DNA from: CAVWDI01 sp046259385 | GTDB taxonomy: Bacteria > Chloroflexota > Anaerolineae > Anaerolineales > UBA4823 | Direction of reading: 5' to 3' | Assembly: GCA_046259385.1 (NCBI GenBank) | Contig: JBJYWI010000275.1 | Span: 1-25,139, forward strand | Length of the DNA stretch: 25,139 bases | Shown: positions 8,372 through 15,605 of the stretch, one piece after another | How the letters are laid out: each line of letters begins with the position of its first letter | Position numbering within the stretch: the first letter of the stretch is position 1 | Made by a program: the position numbers and the translations under genes | Notes under the pieces: model-generated | Seen by the model: the letters and a program-made list of their open reading frames with translations, nothing else | Database searches by the model: none | Told to the model about the DNA's origin: nothing

Positions 8372-8563
8372 TTTTTTCAGATTGTACTTTCAGTTTTTCA
8401 AATCTAATTGCTTCAAATTCAATTTATTGGTGAAAATCCAAATAAATGTCAGAATTAATAATTTCCATTTTTGATAAAATGTGTAGCATCTAGTCAACCA
8501 GGTTGGAATTATAACACTTGGGAAATTTATCTCCCTGATTTCTTTTGTCAAATGAGTTAAAGA

Positions 8564-9268
8564 ATGGCAAAAAAAACTGATTTCAATCCACCTGTAATGC
8601 TCATAACGGGGGCTTCATCCGGTATCGGAGCGGCAACCGCTCGCCTGTTTGGGAAAAAGGGATATAGCCTTATATTGGCAGCACGGCGTTTGGAAAAGCT
8701 AAAGGAAATTGTTCAAGAAATTGGAGACAGTGGGGGAAATGCAATTTCAGTCAAAACAGATCTGACCAAGCAGGAGGATATCGAACACCTTGCCAATATT
8801 ACATTTGGCCAGTATGGCTATCTCGATATTCTCTTCAATAATGCTGGTTTTGGGAGAATCGACTGGCTAGAAAATCTAGCTCCGCAGGAGGATATTGTTG
8901 AACAGTTAGGAGTTAATCTAACCGGTCTGATTTTATTGAGTAGAGCCATCTTGCCATCGATGATTTCAAGAAGAAGAGGTCATATCATCAATATGTCATC
9001 AATCGCAGGGCTACTTGCCGCACCAACTTATTCCATTTATGCGGCGGGAAAGTACGGCGTCAGGGGTTTCAGCAATGCATTGCGAAGGGAGGTGGGAATA
9101 TATAATATCCATGTTTCTGTTCTTTACCCCGGAGGAGTGAGAACTGATTTCGGGCAAAAAGCGCGAATTAAACGCAAAACTGGTATCACTACACCTGGCA
9201 GATTGAAGTTGACTCCAGAAGATGTCGCAGAAGCCGTCTTTAGCCTAGTGAGAAAGCCGCGAAGTAAT
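8564..9268 (+). CDS. Short-chain dehydrogenase/reductase, truncated by assembly gap
   Basis: The 235 visible residues form a classical SDR. It has the cofactor motif TGASSGIG near the N terminus, NNAG after strand 4, an active-site Ser in NMSSIAG, and the YxxxK pair in YAAGKYG. PGGVRTDF follows, a usual substrate-loop start. The substrate is unknown; the closest general group is the DltE/YqjQ-type oxidoreductases. The expected length is 250-280 residues, so only the last 20-50 are lost in the run of Ns. ATG 8564 has a weak GAG-containing ribosome site. The gene diverges from the ABC operon across 191 bases, in which I find no convincing promoter. Confidence 0.88.
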
Positions 9269-9368
9269 NNNNNNNNNNNNNNNNNNNNNNNNNNNNNNNN
9301 NNNNNNNNNNNNNNNNNNNNNNNNNNNNNNNNNNNNNNNNNNNNNNNNNNNNNNNNNNNNNNNNNNNN
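9269..9368. other. Scaffold gap (100 Ns)
   Basis: Exactly 100 Ns is the conventional placeholder for a gap of unknown length. The true distance is unknown and at least two gene ends (SDR 3' end, nuclease 5' end) lie in it. Any reading frame crossing it is an artefact. Confidence 0.98.
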
Positions 9369-11119
9369 CATTTTCTAATCCTATACAATATACAATTTGT
9401 GAGATACAGGGTTCTGGATTCATTTCTCCCATTGTGGGGGAATATATTATAACAAGTGGAGTTGTTTTTGCTGATGCTGACGACTCCTGGCGAAAAGGTT
9501 TCTTCATGCAGAATCCGGATTGTGATGGTGATACCTCCACATCTGATGGTTTATTTGTTTATATTGGTGAAGAGGAAAATGTTGTATCTCCCGGGGACCT
9601 TGTAAGCGTTTATGGGAAAGTTCAGGAATATAAAAATTTAACTGAAATTCGAACATCTCCGATCAGCGTTACAGTTCAAAGCAGCGGCAACCCCATACCA
9701 GCAGCAGTGAGTTTAAATCCACCATTTGATAACGATGATGCAGCAGTATATATTGAGGCGCTTGAGGGCATGCATGTGAAAATGTCCGATGCAAAAGTAG
9801 TTGGTCCTACGGATTATGACAACCGAACCTGGGTTATCCGATCAGACCATGATATGGAACATGTTTTTTATGATGATCAGCGCGGCACTGGTGAAGTTGT
9901 TTGGGTTGATGATCTTGGTCCATATCATATCCACCCGGATGTGAAGGTTGGAGATCGCATTCTCAATCTGTCTGGGGCAATGGATTATTTCTTTGATGTC
10001 TATAGTATGTTTCTGCTCGCGGAACCCCAAGTGGTTACAAATTCGTTGATTACAAAATCTGAGGAGGTTAACTTTAGTTCAGATTTTGACGATCATTTTT
10101 CAGTTGCGACGTTTAATTTATGGAACATGTTTGATGCGTTTGACGATCCGGAAACCGAAGATACAAAACTTTCCGAAGCTGAGTACCAGCGACGATTACA
10201 TAAAAAGGCATTAGCGATTCACATTGAAATGGATGAACCCAATGTTATCGCAGTTCAGGAAGTTGAGAATTATGATGTATTGGCGGATCTTGTAAACCAA
10301 CCAGAAATAGTATCCAATTATGAAGCAGTTCTGGTGGAAGGTCCAGACCGGCGAGGGTTGGATACAGGGTTTCTTTACCAAACCGATCAGGTTGAGATAC
10401 TTGCTTTTGAACAAAAACAAGGGTGTACTGATCTTGTTGATGGGTTAGGTCCGGATGGAAACCATGACCTGCAGAACCCTGAGAATAATCTTACCTGTGA
10501 TACTGACGGAGATGAAATCAATGATGGCAATCGTCTTTTTTCAAGACCGCCTTTAATTGTGCATGCTCAAATTTGTCTGGAAAATTGTGATGAAACGGCT
10601 GCTATTAATCCTTACTTTGAGAATAAAACAGTTGAAATCTGGTTTGTTGTAAACCATTGGAAATCCAAGTTTGAGGATACCGACTCAATTAAATATAGCT
10701 TGCCCCGCCGTTTAAAACAAAGTCAATTTGTGGCTAATTTAGTACAGGGTATATTTACTTCGGATCAGGCAGCAAATGTAATCGTTCTGGGAGATTTAAA
10801 TGACACCATCAATTCACAACCCTTACAGACGTTGGAAGATGGTAAATTACACAATCTTATGAGGGATGTACTCCGGGAAGAACGGTATTCATATATATAT
10901 CAAGGGATATCCCAGACGCTGGATCATATCCTGGTGAGCACCATACCTGAAATCCTTCCTGTTGCAGTTAATCCAAAGCATATTAATTCAGATTATCCAT
11001 ATTCATTTTATGGCGATAACGATAGCCCAATTCGCAGTTCAGATCATGATCCAATTTATTCACGATTTGGTTATTTCGAATATTCTGTTCATTTCCCCTT
11101 GATAGTATCTGACAATTAA
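9369..11119 (+). CDS. ExeM/NucH-like secreted endonuclease (EEP fold), 5' end lost in gap
   Basis: About 582 residues are visible. The first part is the OB-like domain that precedes the catalytic domain in ExeM/NucH extracellular nucleases: ICEIQGSGFISPIVG, a GFFMQNPDCDGD segment and TSDGLFVYIG. The endonuclease/exonuclease/phosphatase domain then starts at ATFNLWNMFD (about base 10108). It has IAVQEVEN (about 10250), DRRGLDTGF (about 10348), VVNHWKSK (about 10648), LGDLND (about 10790), LDHIL (about 10919) and SSDHDP (about 11038). All metal and catalytic residues expected of the fold are present. The protein should be exported and degrade extracellular DNA; its signal peptide must lie in the gap. 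It ends in the hydrophobic tail SVHFPLIVSDN. Confidence 0.9.
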
Positions 11120-11133
11120 TATAGCAGTTTGTT

Positions 11134-12354
11134 TTAATCGGTTCCCAAGCTTTCTACTTCCGAGTTAATTCGATGCAACAATTCGGATACAAATAATTCG
11201 TTGTTAATAACTGTGACAGGGTCGATGTTATTAAAAATGTCGCTTTGCCTGTGCCAATCAGGGATCTCTCCACCTGGAGTCAATCCAACAATGGAAATCG
11301 TTGGGATCCCATTGAGCATCATGCAGGTACCATCGGTGTGCAACATATTGTATGGGAGTGAATATATTTCTATTTTATTCAGGTCAGCCTTAACCTGGTC
11401 GGCAAGTCTAATAAGTTCAGGGGATGGATTAACCCGGAAGATCATCCCCTCACTACTTGTATAGCATACCCCTACACCTTTTCCGCCGACGTTATCGATA
11501 TTTATTCCCCAAAAATTTTTCAGAGCAGATTTGTTTTCTTTGATGAAAGCCTGGATACCATAAGAACCAACTTCTTCGCTTCCCGAGCATAAAATCCAGA
11601 TTTCCAAATTCCTCAATGGCTCCTCGACAACCTTGCGAGCGATGTCGAGAATGATCGCAGCGCCACTGGCATTGTCATTTGCGCCTTTTGTAAAGGGAGT
11701 TGTATCTGGTTGGAAAGTCAGAATAAACAGGAACAAAAATATAGGAATAAATAACAGTAAAACCCAACTGAGAATTTCCCAATCAACGAATGTCATGATT
11801 AAAAATATGATCGTGGACAGGAAGAAAGAAATTGTCCCCAGGGTCGTAATAATATGTAATAGGCGTAAGCGGTTTTTCGTTGTAAAGACCCAGGGAGTTC
11901 TATGGCTGTCGATATGGGAGACAATTAACAACTGTTTTTTTACTTCATCATTGGGATTTACTCGGGCAATTACGTTATGGCTTTTACTCTTTGGCATAAA
12001 GAACCGCAACAGATTCGGCTGAAAGTAAAGCTCTAGAATTACCGATGTTGTAGTCGCAATCATAATTATGGCAGAAATTACTGAACCCGTAGATCCCCCG
12101 AACCAGGCTAATCCAATGCTGATCAATCCTATGGCAGCGGCAAGAGAGTGTTGCCTCCAACCTGTTTTTGGTGAACTGAATTCTTGAATCTGAGCGTTGA
12201 TGCCTAATTCTTGGAAGTGCTTTAAACAATACTCAGCCGCTAATTCCTCATTTTGGGTGGTGGAGCCGCGTGGTCCAATCACCACAGAAAGATGTCTCAA
12301 ATGTTCGATAGTAGTTTCAGAATCTAGAGTTTTATCTTTATTTACAATCATCAT
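11134..12354 (-). CDS. Multi-pass membrane M28-family zinc peptidase
   Basis: The 406-residue protein has the di-zinc aminopeptidase set: H147 in SHIDSH, D227 in GANDNASG, catalytic E260 and ligand E261 in GSEEVG, D288 in NIDNVGG, and H368 in DWHRQSD. Unusually, hydrophobic helices interrupt the fold: about 70-88 and 92-110 before the first zinc ligand, and about 167-190 and 195-213 between the first ligand and NDN. Four membrane passes are likely, so the active site sits next to the membrane. No signal peptide is seen. Its start overlaps the stop of the upstream regulator gene (ATGATG containing TGA), and no Shine-Dalgarno is visible, suggesting translational coupling. Substrate unknown. It converges on the nuclease gene with 14 bases between stops. 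Confidence 0.85.
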   Translation of the reverse strand: MMIVNKDKTLDSETTIEHLRHLSVVIGPRGSTTQNEELAAEYCLKHFQELGINAQIQEFSSPKTGWRQHSLAAAIGLISIGLAWFGGSTGSVISAIIMIATTTSVILELYFQPNLLRFFMPKSKSHNVIARVNPNDEVKKQLLIVSHIDSHRTPWVFTTKNRLRLLHIITTLGTISFFLSTIIFLIMTFVDWEILSWVLLLFIPIFLFLFILTFQPDTTPFTKGANDNASGAAIILDIARKVVEEPLRNLEIWILCSGSEEVGSYGIQAFIKENKSALKNFWGINIDNVGGKGVGVCYTSSEGMIFRVNPSPELIRLADQVKADLNKIEIYSLPYNMLHTDGTCMMLNGIPTISIVGLTPGGEIPDWHRQSDIFNNIDPVTVINNELFVSELLHRINSEVESLGTD

Positions 12355-13796
12355 TTGGTTGTATAGAAAAGAGAAATGTCATCTTGGTTGAAATTTCCAT
12401 CGCGGATTCGGTTTATCAATCTTAAGGTTTCAACTGATGGTTCTTTACCCAACTCGTTTTGTAAAATATTTGATAAGATTTCGTATTGTTGGAAAGCTTC
12501 TTCAACATGACCTAAATATGCCTTAAGTGAAATCATCCTCCTGTGATTGTTTTCGTTAAGTGGATCTAAATCTAACATCCGATTAATAATATTAATGCAA
12601 TTTTTGAATTCCTTTTCAGATATGCATTGATTGAAAAAATTATCAAACATGTCCTGAGCAAGCAGGCGAATATGATCTCGTTTAATGAAAGTCCAATTTT
12701 GAAAACCCGATGAACCTCGGATGTTAAACCCCGCCAGGAAGTCTCCCTGATATAGTTCGAGCGCCTCTTCAATATCACCTTTTTGTATATGGTCTTCAAA
12801 TTCAAAAACATCAAACCAGATCCTTGTATGCGGATTGATTCTTACTGTATCAGCTGTAATATCTGTACAATCCATGTTGCATTTTTCTAGATTTTTAAGA
12901 GTGAGCTTCAGATTGGATATTGCCTCTGCCATCCCCCTGTTTTCCCAGAAGAATTTCGCCAACTGCTCGAGTGAATAAGGTTTCTGGTTATAGACAAGAT
13001 AAACCAGTAGAGCTTTTTCTTTAAGGGATGTGAAGCCCTCCACCAATTCGATACCCCTTCTAAAGGATAATCCACCCAATGAAAAGATTTGAAGCTGGCT
13101 ATCGGATTGTTTCTTTTTCGAAGAATAAACTACACTTGGGGGCAGTCCGGGTTTGGTGTAAGAATTAATCTTCTGATTTAGTATTTCAGGCAAGAATGAA
13201 TTATCTCTATCCATTTCTGTGAACTGGGCAGGTGATGATTTTAAAGGTGGGAATTCTGAAGGGAGGTCTGGAATTACTAATTGGTGAATATTCTCTGGTT
13301 TTTGGAAATCCTTTAAGCGAAACCAGCCCAGGTTCGTCATCCTTATGCCGCTGGGAAGTTCATCGCGAACCAGTGCTGAAGTCGTCTCCGAGAGTAAAAC
13401 CTGCCCGCCATGACCTAGGTTTGAAATTCGGGCAGCTCTGTGGACATCTATACCTACATAATCCTCTTTCTCTACCCAGGGCTCGCCAGTGTGAATGCCA
13501 ATCCGAATTTTTACTGAGAAACTGTCAGGCCACTTGTGAGAAGTGAAACTTCGCTGGATTGCAACAGCAGATTCAACACAATCAGTAGCACGTGGAAATG
13601 CAGCAAAAAAGCTATCTCCCTCAGTGCCTACCTCAATCCCATTCCAAGCCTTGAAACTTTCGCGCACGATCTGGCGCATTTCTGATAAAAGCGTTGTGTA
13701 TTTTTTCCCAAGTAAGCCAAGCAGTCGTGTCGAACCTTCTACATCGGCAAACAGGAGTGTTACCGTGCCTTTAGGAAGTGTTTTATTGTTTGACAT
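12351..13796 (-). CDS. Class III cyclase-like domain fused to a BTAD (SARP-type) regulator
   Basis: The 481-residue protein has two parts. Residues 9-175 form a class III nucleotidyl-cyclase homology domain, with metal Asp D18 in FADVEGST and D61 in GTEGDSFF, then GIDVHRAARIS. Metal residues are kept, but the usual substrate Lys two positions before the Gly-Asp is Gly, and the transition-state Asn of V-N-x-A-A-R is His. Catalysis is therefore doubtful. After a linker, residues about 225-320 form a winged helix (LFSLGGLSF-like start) and about 320-470 a bacterial transcriptional activator domain with TPR-like helices (ELYQGDFLAGF, MLDLDPLNENNHRRM). It is probably a DNA-binding regulator with a nucleotide-sensing domain. 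Its first in-frame ATG at 13796 lacks a clear ribosome site. Confidence 0.85.
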   Translation of the reverse strand: MSNNKTLPKGTVTLLFADVEGSTRLLGLLGKKYTTLLSEMRQIVRESFKAWNGIEVGTEGDSFFAAFPRATDCVESAVAIQRSFTSHKWPDSFSVKIRIGIHTGEPWVEKEDYVGIDVHRAARISNLGHGGQVLLSETTSALVRDELPSGIRMTNLGWFRLKDFQKPENIHQLVIPDLPSEFPPLKSSPAQFTEMDRDNSFLPEILNQKINSYTKPGLPPSVVYSSKKKQSDSQLQIFSLGGLSFRRGIELVEGFTSLKEKALLVYLVYNQKPYSLEQLAKFFWENRGMAEAISNLKLTLKNLEKCNMDCTDITADTVRINPHTRIWFDVFEFEDHIQKGDIEEALELYQGDFLAGFNIRGSSGFQNWTFIKRDHIRLLAQDMFDNFFNQCISEKEFKNCINIINRMLDLDPLNENNHRRMISLKAYLGHVEEAFQQYEILSNILQNELGKEPSVETLRLINRIRDGNFNQDDISLFYTTK

Positions 13797-13886
13797 CAGA
13801 CGATTCGTTTTAAGTTATTTAAAGAAATTGATAACAATTCAACACAAATTTCATTATACAATAGACCAATATCCACCAGCAGTCAT

Positions 13887-13910
13887 GTGATTTCATGAAT
13901 TGAAAATCAC
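13887..13910. repeat. Inverted repeat in the divergent regulator/secreted-protein intergenic region
   Basis: GTGATTT (13887-13893) pairs with AAATCAC (13904-13910), and CA/TG continue the stem after a one-base bulge. It is not followed by a T tract, so it is not a terminator. It could be an operator for one of the two divergent genes. A possible -10 for the regulator gene, TATAAT on the minus strand (13853-13858), lies on one side with no good -35. Confidence 0.35.
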
Positions 13911-13972
13911 AGATAAATTAATATGGTAATAGATTTAGTTTTCGTCTGGGTCGTTGCGAAATTGTGTGGTCA

Positions 13973-14001
13973 TTGACATAGCATTGAAGACAAACTAAAA
14001 T
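13973..14001 (+). promoter_or_regulatory. Strong sigma-70-type promoter for the small secreted protein
   Basis: TTGACA (13973-13978), a 17-base spacer and TAAAAT (13996-14001) form a near-consensus promoter with a perfect -35 and one mismatch in the -10. Transcription would start near 14008, giving a 48-base leader. Confidence 0.75.
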
Positions 14002-14055
14002 AAGAATACAGTTTATTCATTATTGTAGGTCTTACCTATCAGAGGAGGAAACCTT

Positions 14056-14424
14056 GTGAAAAACTATTATCTTCTGGTATTCTTGAGTGTTTTCCTTTCT
14101 GTCTTCCTAATTGCGGCAGTGTCAAACCCTTTTGCTGAAGAAAATTACCCGGATAGCTTGCCAGTTTTATCGAAGGTTTCGCATTTTATTTCTGCAGTTA
14201 AGAGTACTGGTGTTCTATCTACGAGTACAGAGGTGGAAATATTTGAGATTACAAAAGAACCGGTTAATGTTGTTAAAGCTAAGTCAGGTTGCGAACCCCG
14301 TAATATTGTGAACAGCGGTTATTTTAAATTAAACAGCACCTACCACTGGGCAATCGTAACGGTGCAATATCCAGGTCCGGGTTGCCAGTGGCGTTATACG
14401 TATGATAATTGCAGTTCACCATGA
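14056..14424 (+). CDS. Small secreted protein of unknown function
   Basis: The 122-residue protein starts at GTG 14056, fixed by GAGGAGG (14042-14048) seven bases upstream. Residues 1-30 look like a signal peptide: a short basic start, the hydrophobic stretch LLVFLSVFLSVFLIAAV, and a likely cleavage after NPFA. The mature part of about 92 residues has three cysteines (SGCEP, GPGCQW, DNCSS), two of them in the aromatic C-terminal third. I recognise no family. The promoter and ribosome site are the strongest pair in the window, suggesting high expression. It is transcribed divergently from the cyclase-like/BTAD regulator and is followed by a terminator, so it is a single-gene unit. Overlapping shorter frames are shadows. 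Confidence 0.75.
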   Translation: MKNYYLLVFLSVFLSVFLIAAVSNPFAEENYPDSLPVLSKVSHFISAVKSTGVLSTSTEVEIFEITKEPVNVVKAKSGCEPRNIVNSGYFKLNSTYHWAIVTVQYPGPGCQWRYTYDNCSSP

Positions 14425-14497
14425 GAAAAGGGGATTTCGTTTATTTAAATTCAAATCTGTGTGAGCAAAAAGAAGCAAGTTTCGATTAGTGTTTATG

Positions 14498-14527
14498 AAA
14501 AAACCCGCTGGTTTAGGCGGGTTTTTT
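14498..14527. terminator. Bidirectional rho-independent terminator
   Basis: AAAAAACCCGC (14498-14508) pairs perfectly with GCGGGTTTTTT (14517-14527) around an 8-base loop. The T run on each strand lets it serve both converging units, the small secreted protein (+) and lexA (-), whose stop is 31 bases away. Confidence 0.88.
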
Positions 14528-14557
14528 GGTCTCATATGGGACTCAAATTTTAAAAAT

Positions 14558-15328
14558 TTATCCTTCAATTTGGCGAATCACCATAATGACTTTCCCCTGG
14601 ATTTCGATTATTGATGGATCTTTTATATAGATTGGTTGCATAGTAGGGTTTGCGGGTTGAAGCCTCACACTGCCATTTTCTTTGTAAAAATACTTTAAAG
14701 TCGTTTCATCCCTATCGTTTAGCCAAACTGCTACAAGTTCACCATTCAAGGCTTCTCTGGTCGGTTTCATGATAACGATATCTCCATCATTAACCATCGC
14801 GTCAATCATTGAATTTCCTTTAACCTGTAACGCAAATAGATCTGAACCAGCTTCCTTGGATGGCAGCAGGCTGCTTGCAACGTCAATCATACTCTCTGCG
14901 TCAAAGTACGAAAAATCTGAAGGAGGAATTGGCATTGGTGAACCTGCGACAATTCTCCCTAGAACAGGAATGTGAAGCATCTCTTCGATTACCTGACCAA
15001 TCTCCTGGGATTTCCTTTTTACGGAAGTTCCTGCATTAGCAATAATGCCTCTCGATGTGGCAAGGTGTTTTGAGGGCGAAGTTTGTACTTGTGAGAGTGG
15101 TCTTAGCAGGCGGATTCCCCTTGATACACGCCCTTCGCGCTGGATGAATTCCATCTCCTGCAGTTGATCCAGATAGTAATTTACAACTGAGGTTGAAGAT
15201 ATATCAGCCTGTTCACAAATTTCTCTGATAGAGGGGGGATACCCGACATTTTGTTGAAAGTATTCAAGTACTTCTAGTATTCGTTTGTGCCTTTCACTTA
15301 ATCCTTTTTTTCGCTTTCTTGCCATCAT
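14558..15328 (-). CDS. lexA: LexA-family SOS repressor with extended linker
   Basis: LexA represses DNA-damage genes until RecA-stimulated self-cleavage. The 256-residue protein has the N-terminal winged helix (LSERHKRILEVLEYF, GYPPSIREIC, a recognition helix near SSTSVVNYYLDQL). The S24 domain has cleavage site A128-G129 in RIVAGSP, the nucleophile S173 in KGNSMIDAM and base K212 in TTLKYFY. It is longer than the common length of about 200-210. The linker between domains (about 75-118) is long and charged, and a further insertion (about 143-160) lies after the cleavage loop. ATG 15328 is preferred because GGAG lies eight bases upstream; a second ATG follows at once. Its promoter contains a LexA-like box. 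Confidence 0.94.
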   Translation of the reverse strand: MMARKRKKGLSERHKRILEVLEYFQQNVGYPPSIREICEQADISSTSVVNYYLDQLQEMEFIQREGRVSRGIRLLRPLSQVQTSPSKHLATSRGIIANAGTSVKRKSQEIGQVIEEMLHIPVLGRIVAGSPMPIPPSDFSYFDAESMIDVASSLLPSKEAGSDLFALQVKGNSMIDAMVNDGDIVIMKPTREALNGELVAVWLNDRDETTLKYFYKENGSVRLQPANPTMQPIYIKDPSIIEIQGKVIMVIRQIEG

Positions 15329-15378
15329 CGGGTTAACTCCATTTTTTGAAAAATTATCAGATTATTTGTTCTAAAAAT

Positions 15379-15408
15379 AATATAACACAAACATATGTTC
15401 TGTGTCAA
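15379..15408 (-). promoter_or_regulatory. lexA promoter
   Basis: On the minus strand, TTGACA (15403-15408) and TATATT (15379-15384) are separated by 18 bases. A perfect -35 and one mismatch in the -10 make this a strong promoter. It reads toward lexA with a leader of about 45 bases. Confidence 0.72.
15389..15400 (-). promoter_or_regulatory. Putative LexA operator (SOS box)
   Basis: GAACATATGTTT on the minus strand differs by one base from the Gram-positive-type palindrome GAAC-N4-GTTC. The central 10 bases AACATATGTT are perfectly symmetric. It lies wholly within the spacer of the lexA promoter, where a bound repressor would block RNA polymerase, as expected for autoregulation. Confidence 0.7.
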
Positions 15409-15503
15409 GTATGCGATTGTTGATAATTACGCATAGATAACACGTTAAAGAACAATTGTAAGTAGTCTCTAAACGTTGTGCACTACCCTTGGTGTGATTA
15501 CTA

Positions 15504-15512
15504 TGGCATAAT
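15504..15512 (+). promoter_or_regulatory. Candidate extended -10 promoter for the glycan cluster
   Basis: TGG followed by CATAAT (15507-15512) resembles an extended -10 with one mismatch and no good -35. It would give a leader of about 87 bases before GTG 15606. The call is weak. Confidence 0.35.
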
Positions 15513-15605
15513 CAGTGCCGTTATGTAACTTAAGGAAGAAAAAAAACTGTATTGCTTTGATTTTTTTACAAGTGGCATTTTGATTATCAGTCTGAGGAGA
15601 AATTT

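Noticed and set aside
8509..8515. TATAAT/TATAAC hexamers as promoters for the ABC operon or the SDR
   Set aside because: Neither strand has a fitting -35 or TGn extension, and the site is about 140 bases from the ABC start.
8564..11119. A single 851-residue SDR-nuclease fusion protein
   Set aside because: The frame crosses 100 Ns of unknown true length; the two halves belong to unrelated families with different cell locations.
15450..15461. GAACAATTGTAA as a second LexA box
   Set aside because: Only the left half matches; two of four bases of the right half differ, and it is not placed on a clear promoter.
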